NCBI GenBank assembly: GCA_964516135.1
Contig: CAZEWN010000004.1
Location: 1-64,000 of the forward strand
Length of the DNA: 64,000 bases
Source: 34-65-8 sp964516135
GTDB lineage: Bacteria; Pseudomonadota; Alphaproteobacteria; Sphingomonadales; Sphingomonadaceae
Reading direction: 5' to 3'
Shown here: positions 23,508-31,911 of the stretch, piece by piece
Layout of the letters: each line of letters begins with the position of its first letter
Position numbering within the stretch: the stretch's first letter is position 1
Made by a program: the position numbers and the translations under genes
Notes under the pieces: model-generated
What the model was told of the DNA's origin: nothing
The model's database searches: none
The model's input: the letters and a program-made list of their open reading frames with translations, nothing else

Positions 23508-23888
23508 ATGTCGGGGGTCGATACCAGAACAATTTCGCGCGACAGCCTGTTCATGATGGCTTCCGTCCGTTTCGAGGGTGCCGACGCGGAGTATCGCATC
23601 AAGGTTCGTAACCTGTCCGCCGGCGGAATGATGGCCGAAGGCGACGTGCGCGTCGAACGCGGCGCCCGGCTGCATGTGAACCTGCGCAACATTGGCTGGG
23701 TCGCGGCGACGGTCGCCTGGGTTCAGGACAACCGCTGGGGTGTCGCTTTCACCGTCGAGGTCGACCCGATGCTGGCGCGTGCCAATGTCACCGCGGGCGG
23801 CGATATCAGCACACCGCGATTTGTGCGGCCTTCCTCGATCCTGCCGGATCACGCGCAGACCGATCCCAACCGGCTTCGTCCGATTTGA
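23508..23888 (+). CDS. PilZ domain protein
   Basis: 126 residues from ATG 23508; a GTG at 23448 in the same frame is possible but would place a hairpin inside the coding sequence. PilZ core: MMASVRFEGADAEYRIKVRNLSAGGMMAEGD (the NLSAGGMM motif), then RNIGWVAATVAWVQDNRWGVAF. The usual RxxxR c-di-GMP-binding arginines before the barrel are not clear; TISRDSLFM has only one Arg. So it may not bind c-di-GMP. Similar single-domain PilZ proteins are common in Sphingomonadales. Confidence 0.85.
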   Translation: MSGVDTRTISRDSLFMMASVRFEGADAEYRIKVRNLSAGGMMAEGDVRVERGARLHVNLRNIGWVAATVAWVQDNRWGVAFTVEVDPMLARANVTAGGDISTPRFVRPSSILPDHAQTDPNRLRPI

Positions 23889-23948
23889 GCGCCCGCGGCG
23901 AAATGCGCCGCTGACCTTGGCCGCACGACTTGCTAAGGGTCGCTGGCG

Positions 23949-25433
23949 ATGGCCCTGTTATCCAGCATCCGTATGTTGCGGCCCCTGTCGTTCGCGCTGG
24001 CGCTGGCCGGGTGCGGAATGGGCCAGGACGATACGGTCGTCGACATCGCGTATATCGACAGCGCCGATGCCCTCGCGCCCAGGGGCCTGCGGCTGTCGCC
24101 AGCCGGGCAGCACGTGCGCGCCGCGACCCGCGAGGGGCTCGTTGCGCTTGATGCTGCGGGCGAAGTCGTGCCAGCCGTGGCCGAGCGCTGGATCGTGACC
24201 GAGGATGGGCTGAGTTACATTTTCCGGCTGCGCGATTCGAGCTGGCCCGATGGACGGCCGATTACCTCCCAATCGGTGCGCGACAAGTTGCGGCGCACCA
24301 TCGAGCGGCTGGACGGCACCACGCTGGGCCTCGATCTCGCTCAGGTGGACGAGGTGCGGGCGATGGCGGGACGCGTTGTCGAGGTGCGCCTGTCGGCGCC
24401 GATGCCCGGTTTCCTTCAGTTGCTTGCCCAGCCCGAGCTTGGCTTCGAGGATGATGGCCGGGGTCTGGGGCCGATGCGCGCCGTGGCCGATGGCGATGCC
24501 ATCGTGCTGGCCGCGCTCCCGCCGCAGCAACGCGGATTGCCGGAAATGGAAGGCTGGGCAGACGCCGTGCTGGACGTGCGCCTGCGCGCGCTGACGGCGG
24601 CCGAAGCAGTCGCGGCGTTCGACGCGGGGGAGGCCGACCTGGTGTTCGGCGGGACGCTCGCCAACTGGCCACTTGCCGATACCGGCGCCCTGTCGCGCGG
24701 CACGGTGCGGCTCGATGCGGCGCTGGGTCTGTTCGGGCTCGCCTTCATGCACGGCGACGGGTTTTTTGCCGATGCCGCCAACCGAGAAGCGCTCGCGCTG
24801 GCGATCGACCGCGACAACGTGCTCCAGCCGTTCAACATCGGCGGCTGGGTGCCGACCAACCGGATCGTGCCACCCGAGCTGAGCGAAGCCGAACGCGGCG
24901 CGCCCACCCCCGAACGCTGGGCCGACAGCACGATCGAGGCGCGCCAAGCCGAAGCGGCGCGGCGTGTCGCGGCGTGGGAGGCGGCGAGCGGCGAACCGCT
25001 GGTATTGCGGTTGTATCTCCCGCCGGGGCCGGGGTCGGACTTGCTGCTGCGCCGCGTCGCGCGCGATCTTGCGGCGGCGGGAATCGGCGTGCGCCGCGCC
25101 GACCAAGCCGCGCGCGCCGACCTGGCGCTCAAGGACCGGATGGCACGGTATGGCGGCTCGCGCTGGTTCCTCAACCAGTTCAACTGCCGCGTCGTGCGCG
25201 GCCCATGCGCGCCCGAGGCGGACGCATTGGTCCGCGCCGCGGCAACCTCTACCGATGGGCAGGAACGCGTCGCACTGCTGGCCGAGGCGGAGGCGGCGTT
25301 GCTGGCGCAGAACGTCTTCGTGCCTCTTGGCGCGCCGATCCGCTGGTCGCTCGTGCGCGGCGGAATCGATGGGTTTCAGGAGAACCGCTGGAACCTCCAT
25401 CCCTTGTTCCCGTTCGCGCAGGCGCCCATCTAA
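23949..25433 (+). CDS. Solute-binding lipoprotein (peptide/nickel SBP_bac_5 family)
   Basis: 494 residues. Lipobox ALALAGC at Cys22 indicates a lipoprotein (a start at Met9 would also serve). Family 5 pattern: RAATREGLVALDAAGEVVPAVAERWIVTEDGLSYIFRLR, WPDGRPITSQSVRDKLRR, REALALAIDRDNVL, and a C-terminal NQFNCRVVRGPCAPEADALV. It should bind a peptide or other ligand in the periplasm, but no permease or ATPase genes are nearby, so it is an orphan component. The paired Cys in FNCRVVRGPCAP may form a disulfide. Confidence 0.83.
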   Translation: MALLSSIRMLRPLSFALALAGCGMGQDDTVVDIAYIDSADALAPRGLRLSPAGQHVRAATREGLVALDAAGEVVPAVAERWIVTEDGLSYIFRLRDSSWPDGRPITSQSVRDKLRRTIERLDGTTLGLDLAQVDEVRAMAGRVVEVRLSAPMPGFLQLLAQPELGFEDDGRGLGPMRAVADGDAIVLAALPPQQRGLPEMEGWADAVLDVRLRALTAAEAVAAFDAGEADLVFGGTLANWPLADTGALSRGTVRLDAALGLFGLAFMHGDGFFADAANREALALAIDRDNVLQPFNIGGWVPTNRIVPPELSEAERGAPTPERWADSTIEARQAEAARRVAAWEAASGEPLVLRLYLPPGPGSDLLLRRVARDLAAAGIGVRRADQAARADLALKDRMARYGGSRWFLNQFNCRVVRGPCAPEADALVRAAATSTDGQERVALLAEAEAALLAQNVFVPLGAPIRWSLVRGGIDGFQENRWNLHPLFPFAQAPI

Positions 25434-25467
25434 GGCGCGGCGCGAATTTTCGTGCGGGAGAACGTCG

Positions 25468-25884
25468 ATGCCCGATCCGATCCGCCCGCAGACCATGGGC
25501 TTCACCCTGCCGACCGGTAACGACCCGGTTTCGATCCGCCGGCGGATCGAGGCGATGGAATACCTCCTCGAACGCAGCTTCGTCATCCCGGGAACCCAGT
25601 ATCGTTTCGGGCTCGACGGGATCGTGGGCCTGGTCCCCGTGGTCGGCGACCTGATCACGACGGCGATGGGCGCCTATCTGGTGTGGGAGGCGAAGAACCT
25701 TGGCCTGCCAAGGTGGAAGCTGTGGCGCATGGCGGGCAATGTCGGGTTCGATACGCTGCTGGGCGCGGTGCCGCTGGTCGGCGATGCGGCGGATTTCCTG
25801 TTCCGCTCGAACACGCGTAACCTGCGGATCGTCAAGCGCCACCTCGACAAGCACCATCCGGCGGCGCGTACCATCGAGGGATAG
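25468..25884 (+). CDS. DUF4112 membrane-associated protein
   Basis: 138 residues. LERSFVIPGTQYRFGLDGIVGLVPVVGDLITTAMGAYLV and the second GFDTLLGAVPLVGDAADFLFR repeat are the two 'PxxGD' hairpins of DUF4112. The hydrophobic stretches probably insert in the membrane. It begins 34 bases after the SBP gene on the same strand. No known function. Confidence 0.85.
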   Translation: MPDPIRPQTMGFTLPTGNDPVSIRRRIEAMEYLLERSFVIPGTQYRFGLDGIVGLVPVVGDLITTAMGAYLVWEAKNLGLPRWKLWRMAGNVGFDTLLGAVPLVGDAADFLFRSNTRNLRIVKRHLDKHHPAARTIEG

Positions 25885-25980
25885 GCGTTTGTTCGGCACT
25901 CTCATGGCATTCGTCGTGAGTTTGTCGCACCCGTTTGGTTGATCAAGGACTGGTGATTTCGTTCGTCACGCCTTCGCGCT

Positions 25981-26784
25981 ATGCCGCGCGTCATGGCCAG
26001 CGACACCACGTATTCCAGCTACCTCGATCTAGACCGCATTCTTGCCGCCCAGCACCCGGTGTCGGGCGCGCATGACGAGATGCTGTTCATCGTCGTGCAT
26101 CAGGCGAGCGAGCTGTGGCTCAAGTTGTGCCTGCACGAACTGACCGCTGCGCGCGACTGCATTACGGTCGACAACTTGCGCCCCGCGTTCAAGATGCTCG
26201 CCCGCGTTGCCCGCGCGCAGGGGCAGCTGATCCAGAGCTGGGACGTGCTTTCGACGATGACCCCGCACGACTACTCGACCGTGCGTCCGCACCTGGGCGG
26301 ATCGAGCGGATTTCAGTCCGCGCAGTACCGGATGATGGAATTCATAATGGGCGCGCGGAAACCCGAGATGGCCCGCATGCACGAGGCGACGCCCGAGGTC
26401 GCCGCGATGTTGCGCGCGGAACTCGGTCGCCGCAGCATCTATGCCGAGGCGGTGCACCTGCTCGCCCGGCGGGGGTTCGCCATTCCTGCCGAGGTGCTGG
26501 AACGCGGGCACGAGGGTTCGTGGGAGCATTCCGCGGACGTCGAGGCGGCCTGGGCCGAAATCTACCGCGACCCGCAACAGCACTGGGATCTCTACGAATT
26601 GGCCGAGAAACTGGTCGATCTCGAATACCACTTCCAGCGCTGGCGCTTCGGGCACTTGAAGACGGTCGAACGGATCATCGGCTTCAAGACCGGCACCGGC
26701 GGCACGCCTGGCGTGCCTTATCTGGCGGGCGTGCTGAAACAGGCGTTCTTCCCCGAACTGCTGAGCGTGAGGACGGCGTTGTGA
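25981..26784 (+). CDS. kynA: Tryptophan 2,3-dioxygenase
   Basis: 267 residues (or 263 from Met at 25993, which fits the family start MASDTTYSSYL better). Heme enzyme opening the indole ring of L-tryptophan to N-formylkynurenine. Conserved parts: TYSSYLDLDRIL, HDEMLFIVVHQASELWLKL, FMGARKPE-type FIMGARKPEM, WRFGHLKTVERIIGFKTGTGGTPG (heme His in RFGHLKTVE; GTGGT loop over the substrate). The stop overlaps the kynU GTG by 4 bases. No kynurenine formamidase gene is in the window. Confidence 0.95.
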   Translation: MPRVMASDTTYSSYLDLDRILAAQHPVSGAHDEMLFIVVHQASELWLKLCLHELTAARDCITVDNLRPAFKMLARVARAQGQLIQSWDVLSTMTPHDYSTVRPHLGGSSGFQSAQYRMMEFIMGARKPEMARMHEATPEVAAMLRAELGRRSIYAEAVHLLARRGFAIPAEVLERGHEGSWEHSADVEAAWAEIYRDPQQHWDLYELAEKLVDLEYHFQRWRFGHLKTVERIIGFKTGTGGTPGVPYLAGVLKQAFFPELLSVRTAL

Positions 26785-28010
26785 CCGACACCATGCTGGA
26801 TCGCGCCCGCGAATTCGACCGCGCCGATCCGCTCGGCGAATACCGCGCGCGGTTCGCGCTGCCCGAGGGGGTGATCTACCTCGACGGCAATTCGCTCGGC
26901 GCGCTTAAAAGGGCCACGCCCGACAGGCTTGCGCAAGTGGTTCGCGGCGAGTGGGGCGAGGGGCTGATCCGCTCTTGGAACAGCGCAAGCTGGATCGACC
27001 TTCCCCAGCGCGTCGGGGCAAAAATCGCGCCGCTGGTCGGCGCCGCGCCGCACGAGGTGATCGCGGCGGATTCGACCAGCGTGAACCTGTTCAAGCTGAT
27101 CGCTGCGGCGCTGGCGATGCGTCCCGGCCGCAAGGTCATCCTCAGCGAGCCGGGCAATTTTCCAACCGACCTCTACATGATCGCCGGGCTGGAAGCGCAG
27201 GGGCTGGCGACTCGCCGCCTCGCGCCGCGCGAACGGCTGGCCGGGGCGCTGGATGAGGACGTCGCGCTGCTGCTCCTCACCCACGTCCATTACAAGACCG
27301 GCGCGATCCATGACATGGCCGCGCTCACCCGCACCACACACGCGGCGGGCGCGCTGGTGCTATGGGACTTGTCGCACAGCGCGGGCGCGCTGCCGGTCCA
27401 TCTCAACGCGTGCGAGGCGGATTTCGCGGTCGGCTGCGGCTACAAGTACCTGAACGGCGGCCCCGGCGCCCCGGCCTTCGCCTTTGTGGCCGAGCGGCAC
27501 CACGACGCGCTCCAGCAGCCCCTGACCGGCTGGATGGGCCACGCCGCGCCCTTCGCCTTCACCGACGATTATGCGCCCGCACCCGGCGTGGCGCGCCTGC
27601 TCTGCGGCACCCCGCCAATCCTCGGGCTGGCGGCGCTGGAAGTGGGCGTGGACATCGCCGCCGAGATCGGCATCGACCGCCTCTATGCCAAGTCGCAGGC
27701 GCTATCGGAATTCTTCCTCGAATGCCTGCGCGAACGCGGCGTCGACCTTGACCTAGCCAGCCCCGCCGACGCTGCCCAACGCGGCAGCCAGCTCTCGTTC
27801 CGCCACCCGCACGCCTACGCGCTCAGCCAGGCGCTGATTGCCCGCGGCGTCATCGGCGATTTCCGGGACCCCGACATCCTCCGCCTCGGCTTCGCGCCGG
27901 CGTACCTACGGTTTGAGGACATCGCCGAAGCCGCCCGCCACCTCGCCGAAATGCTGGCAAGCGGCGAGTGGCAACGAGCGGAGTTCCAAGAACGAGCGGC
28001 GGTCACGTGA
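26781..28010 (+). CDS. kynU: Kynureninase
   Basis: 409 residues, GTG start coupled to kynA. PLP enzyme splitting kynurenine to anthranilate and alanine. The PLP Lys is in VGCGYKYLNGGPGAPAF; conserved VIYLDGNSLGAL, RSWNSASWIDLP, DSTSVNLFKL, WDLSHSAGALPVHL and RLLCGTPPILGLAALE. The alanine formed may feed alanine dehydrogenase encoded 6.5 kb away, though no co-regulation is visible. Convergent with the HNH gene; a palindromic repeat lies between. Confidence 0.95.
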   Translation: MTDTMLDRAREFDRADPLGEYRARFALPEGVIYLDGNSLGALKRATPDRLAQVVRGEWGEGLIRSWNSASWIDLPQRVGAKIAPLVGAAPHEVIAADSTSVNLFKLIAAALAMRPGRKVILSEPGNFPTDLYMIAGLEAQGLATRRLAPRERLAGALDEDVALLLLTHVHYKTGAIHDMAALTRTTHAAGALVLWDLSHSAGALPVHLNACEADFAVGCGYKYLNGGPGAPAFAFVAERHHDALQQPLTGWMGHAAPFAFTDDYAPAPGVARLLCGTPPILGLAALEVGVDIAAEIGIDRLYAKSQALSEFFLECLRERGVDLDLASPADAAQRGSQLSFRHPHAYALSQALIARGVIGDFRDPDILRLGFAPAYLRFEDIAEAARHLAEMLASGEWQRAEFQERAAVT

Positions 28011-28014
28011 CCTT

Positions 28015-28095
28015 CGTCATCCCAGCGAAAGCTGGGATCGCTCGCCACAGGCTCGTCGCTGTTGGATAGCGGCTCCAGCTTTCGCTGGCGTGACA
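28015..28095. repeat. Palindromic repeat between kynU and the HNH gene
   Basis: Hairpin CCCAGC-GAAA-GCTGGG at 28021-28036. The two ends of the element are imperfect inverted copies (TCATCCCAGCGAAAGCTGG and CCAGCTTTCGCTGGCGTGA). It lies between two convergent genes and may act as a transcription terminator for either. It resembles the hairpin at 56204-56229 (both carry TCATCCC...GGGAT). Confidence 0.65.
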
Positions 28096-28102
28096 GAGTG
28101 CC

Positions 28103-28747
28103 TCACTCCTCCAGCTCGATGTCCCAATAGAGCCAGTCCCGCCACGTCTCGTGGAGGTAGTTCGGCGGGAAGCTCTTGCCTTGTTGCTGCAACTGCCAGT
28201 GCGTCGGGCGGATCGGCTGGCAGTGGAGCACCATCTGCGCCTGTCGGGGCGTGCGCCCGCCCTTCTTCATGTTGCACGGCGCGCAGGCGGTGGCGATGTT
28301 TTCCCAGGTCGTGCGGCCGCCCAGGCGGCGGGGGACGACGTGGTCGAAGGTCAGGTGGTGCGTGTCGCCGCAATACTGGCAGGCGAAGCGGTCGCGCAGG
28401 AACAGGTTGAAGCGGGTGAAGGCGGGAAACTCGCTGGGCTTCACATACTGCTTGAGCGCGATCACGCTCGGGATCTTCATGTCGAGGCTGGGGCTGTGGA
28501 CCTCGCGGTCGTAAGTCGCCACCACGTCGACCCGGTCGAGGAAGATCGCCTTGATCGCCGTCTGCCACGGCCACAGGCTGAGGGGGTAGTAGGAGAGCGG
28601 GGTATAGTCCGCATTAAGGACGAGGGAGGGGCACGACGCGAGATTGCGCGTCGGATCCTCCACCGTACTTCGTACCCGGTGCATCCTTTCGATCAGATCG
28701 GCTCTGAACACGTCGGCGTTCCTCCCTGATGCAGGTGAGTTGCCCAT
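28103..28747 (-). CDS. HNH endonuclease
   Basis: 214 residues. HNH core in the C-terminal half: FACQYCGDTHHLTFDHVVPRRLGGRTTWENIATACAPCNMKKG, with CxxC pairs for zinc (CQYC, CAPC) and the catalytic DHVVPR His. The N-terminal region LVLNADYTPLSYYPLSLWPWQTAIKAIF is typical of the widespread chromosomal alphaproteobacterial HNH protein, whose role is not well established. No methylase partner is nearby, so it is not an obvious restriction enzyme. The 97-base gap to gluQ holds divergent promoters. Confidence 0.88.
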   Translation of the reverse strand: MGNSPASGRNADVFRADLIERMHRVRSTVEDPTRNLASCPSLVLNADYTPLSYYPLSLWPWQTAIKAIFLDRVDVVATYDREVHSPSLDMKIPSVIALKQYVKPSEFPAFTRFNLFLRDRFACQYCGDTHHLTFDHVVPRRLGGRTTWENIATACAPCNMKKGGRTPRQAQMVLHCQPIRPTHWQLQQQGKSFPPNYLHETWRDWLYWDIELEE

Positions 28748-28844
28748 TTGCAGGGTTTGGCGTCAACCCGGTTACAGACAGGCTATCCACAGGGGTGTCC
28801 ACTAGAACGAACCTGCAACGACCCTGCAATGATATGGCAGAGCC

Positions 28845-29672
28845 ATGATAACCCGCTTCGCCCCCAGTCCCAATGGCTCGCTCCACCTCGGCCATGCGTT
28901 CTCGGCGATCGTGGCGCACGACCTTGCGGCGGCGCGCGGCGGCCGGTTCCTGCTGCGGATCGAGGACATCGACGGGGTGCGCTCGCGCCCAGAACTGGCG
29001 GATGCGTTCCGCGCCGACCTCGGCTGGCTCGGCCTCGCGTGGGACGAGGTGCCGGCGCAGTCCACCCGGCTCGCAAGCTATGCCGTGGCTGCGGAGCGGC
29101 TGCGCGACGGGGGACTGCTCTATCCCTGCTCCTGCACCCGGACCGAGGTGGCGGCGGAGGCTCTGGCCGTGGGGCCTGACGGGCCTGTCTACTCGGGGCG
29201 CTGTCGCATCGATGGGCCGGTGCCTGGACTGCCAGTCGCATGGCGGCTGGACGTGGCCAAGGCACTCGAACAAACCGGGCCGCTGACGTGGCACGACGAA
29301 CTGGCGGGCGATCAGGCCGCGCGGCCCCAACTGCTCGGCGACGTGCTGCTGGTGCGGAAGGACGAGCCCGCCAGCTATCACCTCGCCGCGACGCTCGACG
29401 ATGCGGCGGACGGCGTGACGCTGGTGACGCGGGGGCGCGACCTGTTCGCCGCCAGCCATGTCCACCGGCTGCTCCAGGCGCTGCTCGGCCTGCCGGTGCC
29501 GCGCTGGCACCACCATGCGCTGCTGCTCGACGGAACAGGGCAGAAGTTGGCCAAGCGGCGCGGCTCTTCGTCGCTGGCGGATTTGCGGTGGGCGGGAGCT
29601 TCGGGTGAAGCCTTGGCGAACGATCTTCGACGAGGACGATTCCCTGCTGGAATTGCGCTCGGGAAAGCCTAG
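28845..29672 (+). CDS. gluQ: Glutamyl-Q tRNA(Asp) synthetase
   Basis: 275 residues, the catalytic half of a glutamyl-tRNA synthetase without the anticodon-binding domain. ITRFAPSPNGSLHLGHAFSA carries the HIGH-like HLGH; the KMSKS-like loop is GQKLAKRRGS. Zinc site cysteines are in YPCSCTRTEV and SGRC. It charges glutamate onto queuosine in tRNA(Asp). Confidence 0.93.
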   Translation: MITRFAPSPNGSLHLGHAFSAIVAHDLAAARGGRFLLRIEDIDGVRSRPELADAFRADLGWLGLAWDEVPAQSTRLASYAVAAERLRDGGLLYPCSCTRTEVAAEALAVGPDGPVYSGRCRIDGPVPGLPVAWRLDVAKALEQTGPLTWHDELAGDQAARPQLLGDVLLVRKDEPASYHLAATLDDAADGVTLVTRGRDLFAASHVHRLLQALLGLPVPRWHHHALLLDGTGQKLAKRRGSSSLADLRWAGASGEALANDLRRGRFPAGIALGKA

Positions 29673-29681
29673 ATATGGCGC

Positions 29682-29915
29682 ATGACCACATTCCTCGTCA
29701 TTGTGCTCGTGGTGCTGATGGCACTCGTCGTCTATTCCCTGGTGCGCGGCATCATCGCGTTCATGAAAAGCACCAAGATGGATCTCGAACGCGGCGACGA
29801 TCACGTCGGCGCGAGCGAGATGCAGTTGATGCAGAACAAGATGATGTTCGCCCGCATCAAGTACCAGGCGCTTGCGGTGCTGGTGGTCGTGGTTCTGCTC
29901 GCCGCGACGCGTTAA
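29682..29915 (+). CDS. Small twin-transmembrane-helix protein (HIG1-like)
   Basis: 77 residues. Two membrane helices: FLVIVLVVLMALVVYSLVRGI and KYQALAVLVVVVLLAAT, joined by a charged loop with MQLMQNKMMFARIKYQA, the conserved loop motif (NKMMxxRIxxQ) of alphaproteobacterial HIG1-domain proteins. Such proteins are linked to cytochrome oxidase assembly in related organisms; no direct evidence here. Nine bases after gluQ. Confidence 0.88.
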   Translation: MTTFLVIVLVVLMALVVYSLVRGIIAFMKSTKMDLERGDDHVGASEMQLMQNKMMFARIKYQALAVLVVVVLLAATR

Positions 29916-29991
29916 GCCACGCACGGGATCGCTTGCATCGCGTCGGTGCTTCGCCCACAGCGACCCGGCTTCGCGGCGGGAGCGTCGATCG

Positions 29992-30561
29992 ATGGTAAAG
30001 CTCAACAAGATTTACACGCGTACCGGTGATGATGGAACCACCGGCCTTGTCGATGGGTCGCGCCGCGCCAAGCACGCCGCCCGGATCGAGGCCATCGGCG
30101 CCGTGGACGAGGCGAACAGCGCGATCGGGCTGGCCGCAGCGGCATTGGGCGAAGCGAGCCATGCCGAGGCTCTGTTCCGCATCCAGAATGACATGTTCGA
30201 TCTTGGCGCCGACCTCGCTACGCCTGGCGACGATTTCGCGCCCGGCGAGATGACGTTGCGGATGGTTGCCTCGCAAACGTCGTGGCTGGAAAAGGCGATT
30301 GATACGCTTAACGAAGCGCTGGAACCGCTGGCCAGCTTCGTTCTGCCGGGCGGCAGCGAGGCGGCGGCGCGCGCGCATGTTGCTCGCGCCGCGGTGCGGC
30401 GGGCGGAACGGTCGATCACCGCGCTGGCCGCTGCCGAGCCGGTCAACCCGGCCGCCGTCGCCTATATCAACCGCTTGTCGGACTACTTGTTCTGTCTGGC
30501 ACGAGTCCTGAACGATGGCGGGCGTGCCGACGTGAAGTGGGTGCCCGGCGCCAACCGTTGA
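29992..30561 (+). CDS. Cob(I)yrinic acid a,c-diamide adenosyltransferase (PduO type)
   Basis: 189 residues. LNKIYTRTGDDGTTGLVDGSRRAKHAARIEAIGAVDEANSAIG (ATP-binding TRTGDDGTT) and FVLPGGSEAAARAHVARAAVRRAERS (core VLPGGS...ARAAVRRAER) are diagnostic of PduO-type enzymes. It transfers adenosyl from ATP to cob(I)alamin to form adenosylcobalamin. The upstream gap of 76 bases and AGCGTCGATCG before the ATG show no strong ribosome-binding site. Confidence 0.93.
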   Translation: MVKLNKIYTRTGDDGTTGLVDGSRRAKHAARIEAIGAVDEANSAIGLAAAALGEASHAEALFRIQNDMFDLGADLATPGDDFAPGEMTLRMVASQTSWLEKAIDTLNEALEPLASFVLPGGSEAAARAHVARAAVRRAERSITALAAAEPVNPAAVAYINRLSDYLFCLARVLNDGGRADVKWVPGANR

Positions 30562-30636
30562 ATGCGTCATGTCCTTGCACATGGCGCCATTGCCGCTAAC
30601 GAGCGGGCCGTGCTGCATTTGCGAAGGAAATCGGCG

Positions 30637-31506
30637 TTGCGAAAAGTGGCTGTTATCGGGGCGGGCCAGATGGGCTCGGGAATCGCGCAAGTCATCGCGC
30701 AACACGGCATCGATGTGCTGCTTTCCGACGTCGACCTTGCCCGGGCGGAGCAGGCGCGCGCGGGCATCGACCGGTCGCTCGGCAAGCTGGTGGGCAAGGG
30801 CAAGCTGGAGATCGCCGATGCGGAAGCGGCCCTCGCGCGGATAACCGCGATCGCCGACTATGCCCCGATGGCCGAAGTTGACCTGATCATCGAAGCCGCG
30901 ACCGAGCGCGAGGAGATCAAGCAAGGCATTTTCGAGAGCGCGGGCAAGGTGATGGCGCCCGGCGCAATCTTGGCGTCGAACACCAGCTCGATCCCGATCA
31001 CCCGCATGGCCAACCATGCCCCCGATCCGGCGCGGTTCATCGGGCTGCATTTCTTTAACCCCGTTCCGGTGATGCAGCTGATCGAGGTCATCCCCGGCCT
31101 CGCCACGTCGTCCGAAACGACACGGGCTGTCGTTGCCTTTGCCGAACGGCTGGGCAAGCAGGTGGTGCTGAGCCAGGACGAGCCCGGCTTCGTCGTCAAC
31201 CGCATCCTGCTGCCGATGATCAACGAGGCGGTGTTCGTCCTGGGGCAGGGCACAGCCAGCGTGGCCGATATCGACAAGGGTTGCCGCCTGGGTCTCAACC
31301 ATCCGATGGGTCCGCTGCAATTGGCGGATTTCGTTGGGCTCGATACCTGCCTCGAGATCATCGACGTGCTCTACACCACCACACGCGACACGAAGTATCG
31401 GCCTGCGCCCTTGCTGGTGAAATATGTCGAGGCTGGCTGGCTGGGCCGCAAGACCGGCAAGGGGTTCTACGACTATTCGGGCGAGGAACCCGTGCCGACG
31501 CGGTGA
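30637..31506 (+). CDS. 3-hydroxybutyryl-CoA dehydrogenase
   Basis: 289 residues from TTG 30637, preferred because AAGGA lies eight bases upstream and the protein then begins LRKVAVIGAGQMGSGIAQ, right at the NAD-binding Rossmann strand. Catalytic His is in GLHFFNPVPVMQLIEV, Ser/Asn in SNTSSIPIT, with EPGFVVNRILLPMINEA and GLNHPMGPLQLADFVGLD in the C-terminal domain. It oxidises (S)-3-hydroxybutyryl-CoA to acetoacetyl-CoA in fatty acid or polyhydroxybutyrate metabolism. No etf genes are visible beside it. Confidence 0.93.
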   Translation: MRKVAVIGAGQMGSGIAQVIAQHGIDVLLSDVDLARAEQARAGIDRSLGKLVGKGKLEIADAEAALARITAIADYAPMAEVDLIIEAATEREEIKQGIFESAGKVMAPGAILASNTSSIPITRMANHAPDPARFIGLHFFNPVPVMQLIEVIPGLATSSETTRAVVAFAERLGKQVVLSQDEPGFVVNRILLPMINEAVFVLGQGTASVADIDKGCRLGLNHPMGPLQLADFVGLDTCLEIIDVLYTTTRDTKYRPAPLLVKYVEAGWLGRKTGKGFYDYSGEEPVPTR

Positions 31507-31560
31507 TTTGCGGGAACGGAGCGGCCAGCGGCGAGGTTGATCGGGGCAAGGAGAAACCCG

Positions 31561-31866
31561 ATGAACCGACCGCAAGAGGATATCGCCCCGGAAGCTCACA
31601 ATGACGAGCAGGACGACGAGCGCAGCCAGGCGCAGACAGTCGCAAACGAGGCGCGTGGCCAAAACGCGGCCAGCCCCGCAGACAGCCGCAAGGCTTCGGC
31701 ATCAGGCGACGAGTCGGCGCCGGACCTGGTCGATCACATGCGCGACATGGAAACGTCCGGCCGGATCGACATGAGTGCTTATCGCGGCGAGCCAAACCAC
31801 GACGACAACGTCGACAAGTACGGCAAGGGCCATGACGACGATGGCCTGAGGGGTGATGGCAGCTGA
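31561..31866 (+). CDS. Hypothetical hydrophilic protein
   Basis: 101 residues. Highly acidic and polar, with low complexity (QDDERSQAQTVANEARGQ, DDNVDKYGKGHDDDG). The central DLVDHMRDMETSGRIDMSAYRGE is the most structured part and resembles small stress-related proteins of Sphingomonadales. Likely intrinsically disordered. Ribosome-binding site AAGGAGA nine bases upstream supports translation. Function not recognised. Confidence 0.65.
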   Translation: MNRPQEDIAPEAHNDEQDDERSQAQTVANEARGQNAASPADSRKASASGDESAPDLVDHMRDMETSGRIDMSAYRGEPNHDDNVDKYGKGHDDDGLRGDGS

Positions 31867-31911
31867 TGTCTCGCCGCCCCGCCGTTCAGGCGGGGCGGCA
31901 CAAGCGCTTCG

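Noticed and set aside
28783..28791. CTATCCACA, 8 of 9 bases of a DnaA box, between the HNH and gluQ genes
   Set aside because: A single near-match without a cluster, AT-rich region or neighbouring replication genes is not evidence for an origin.
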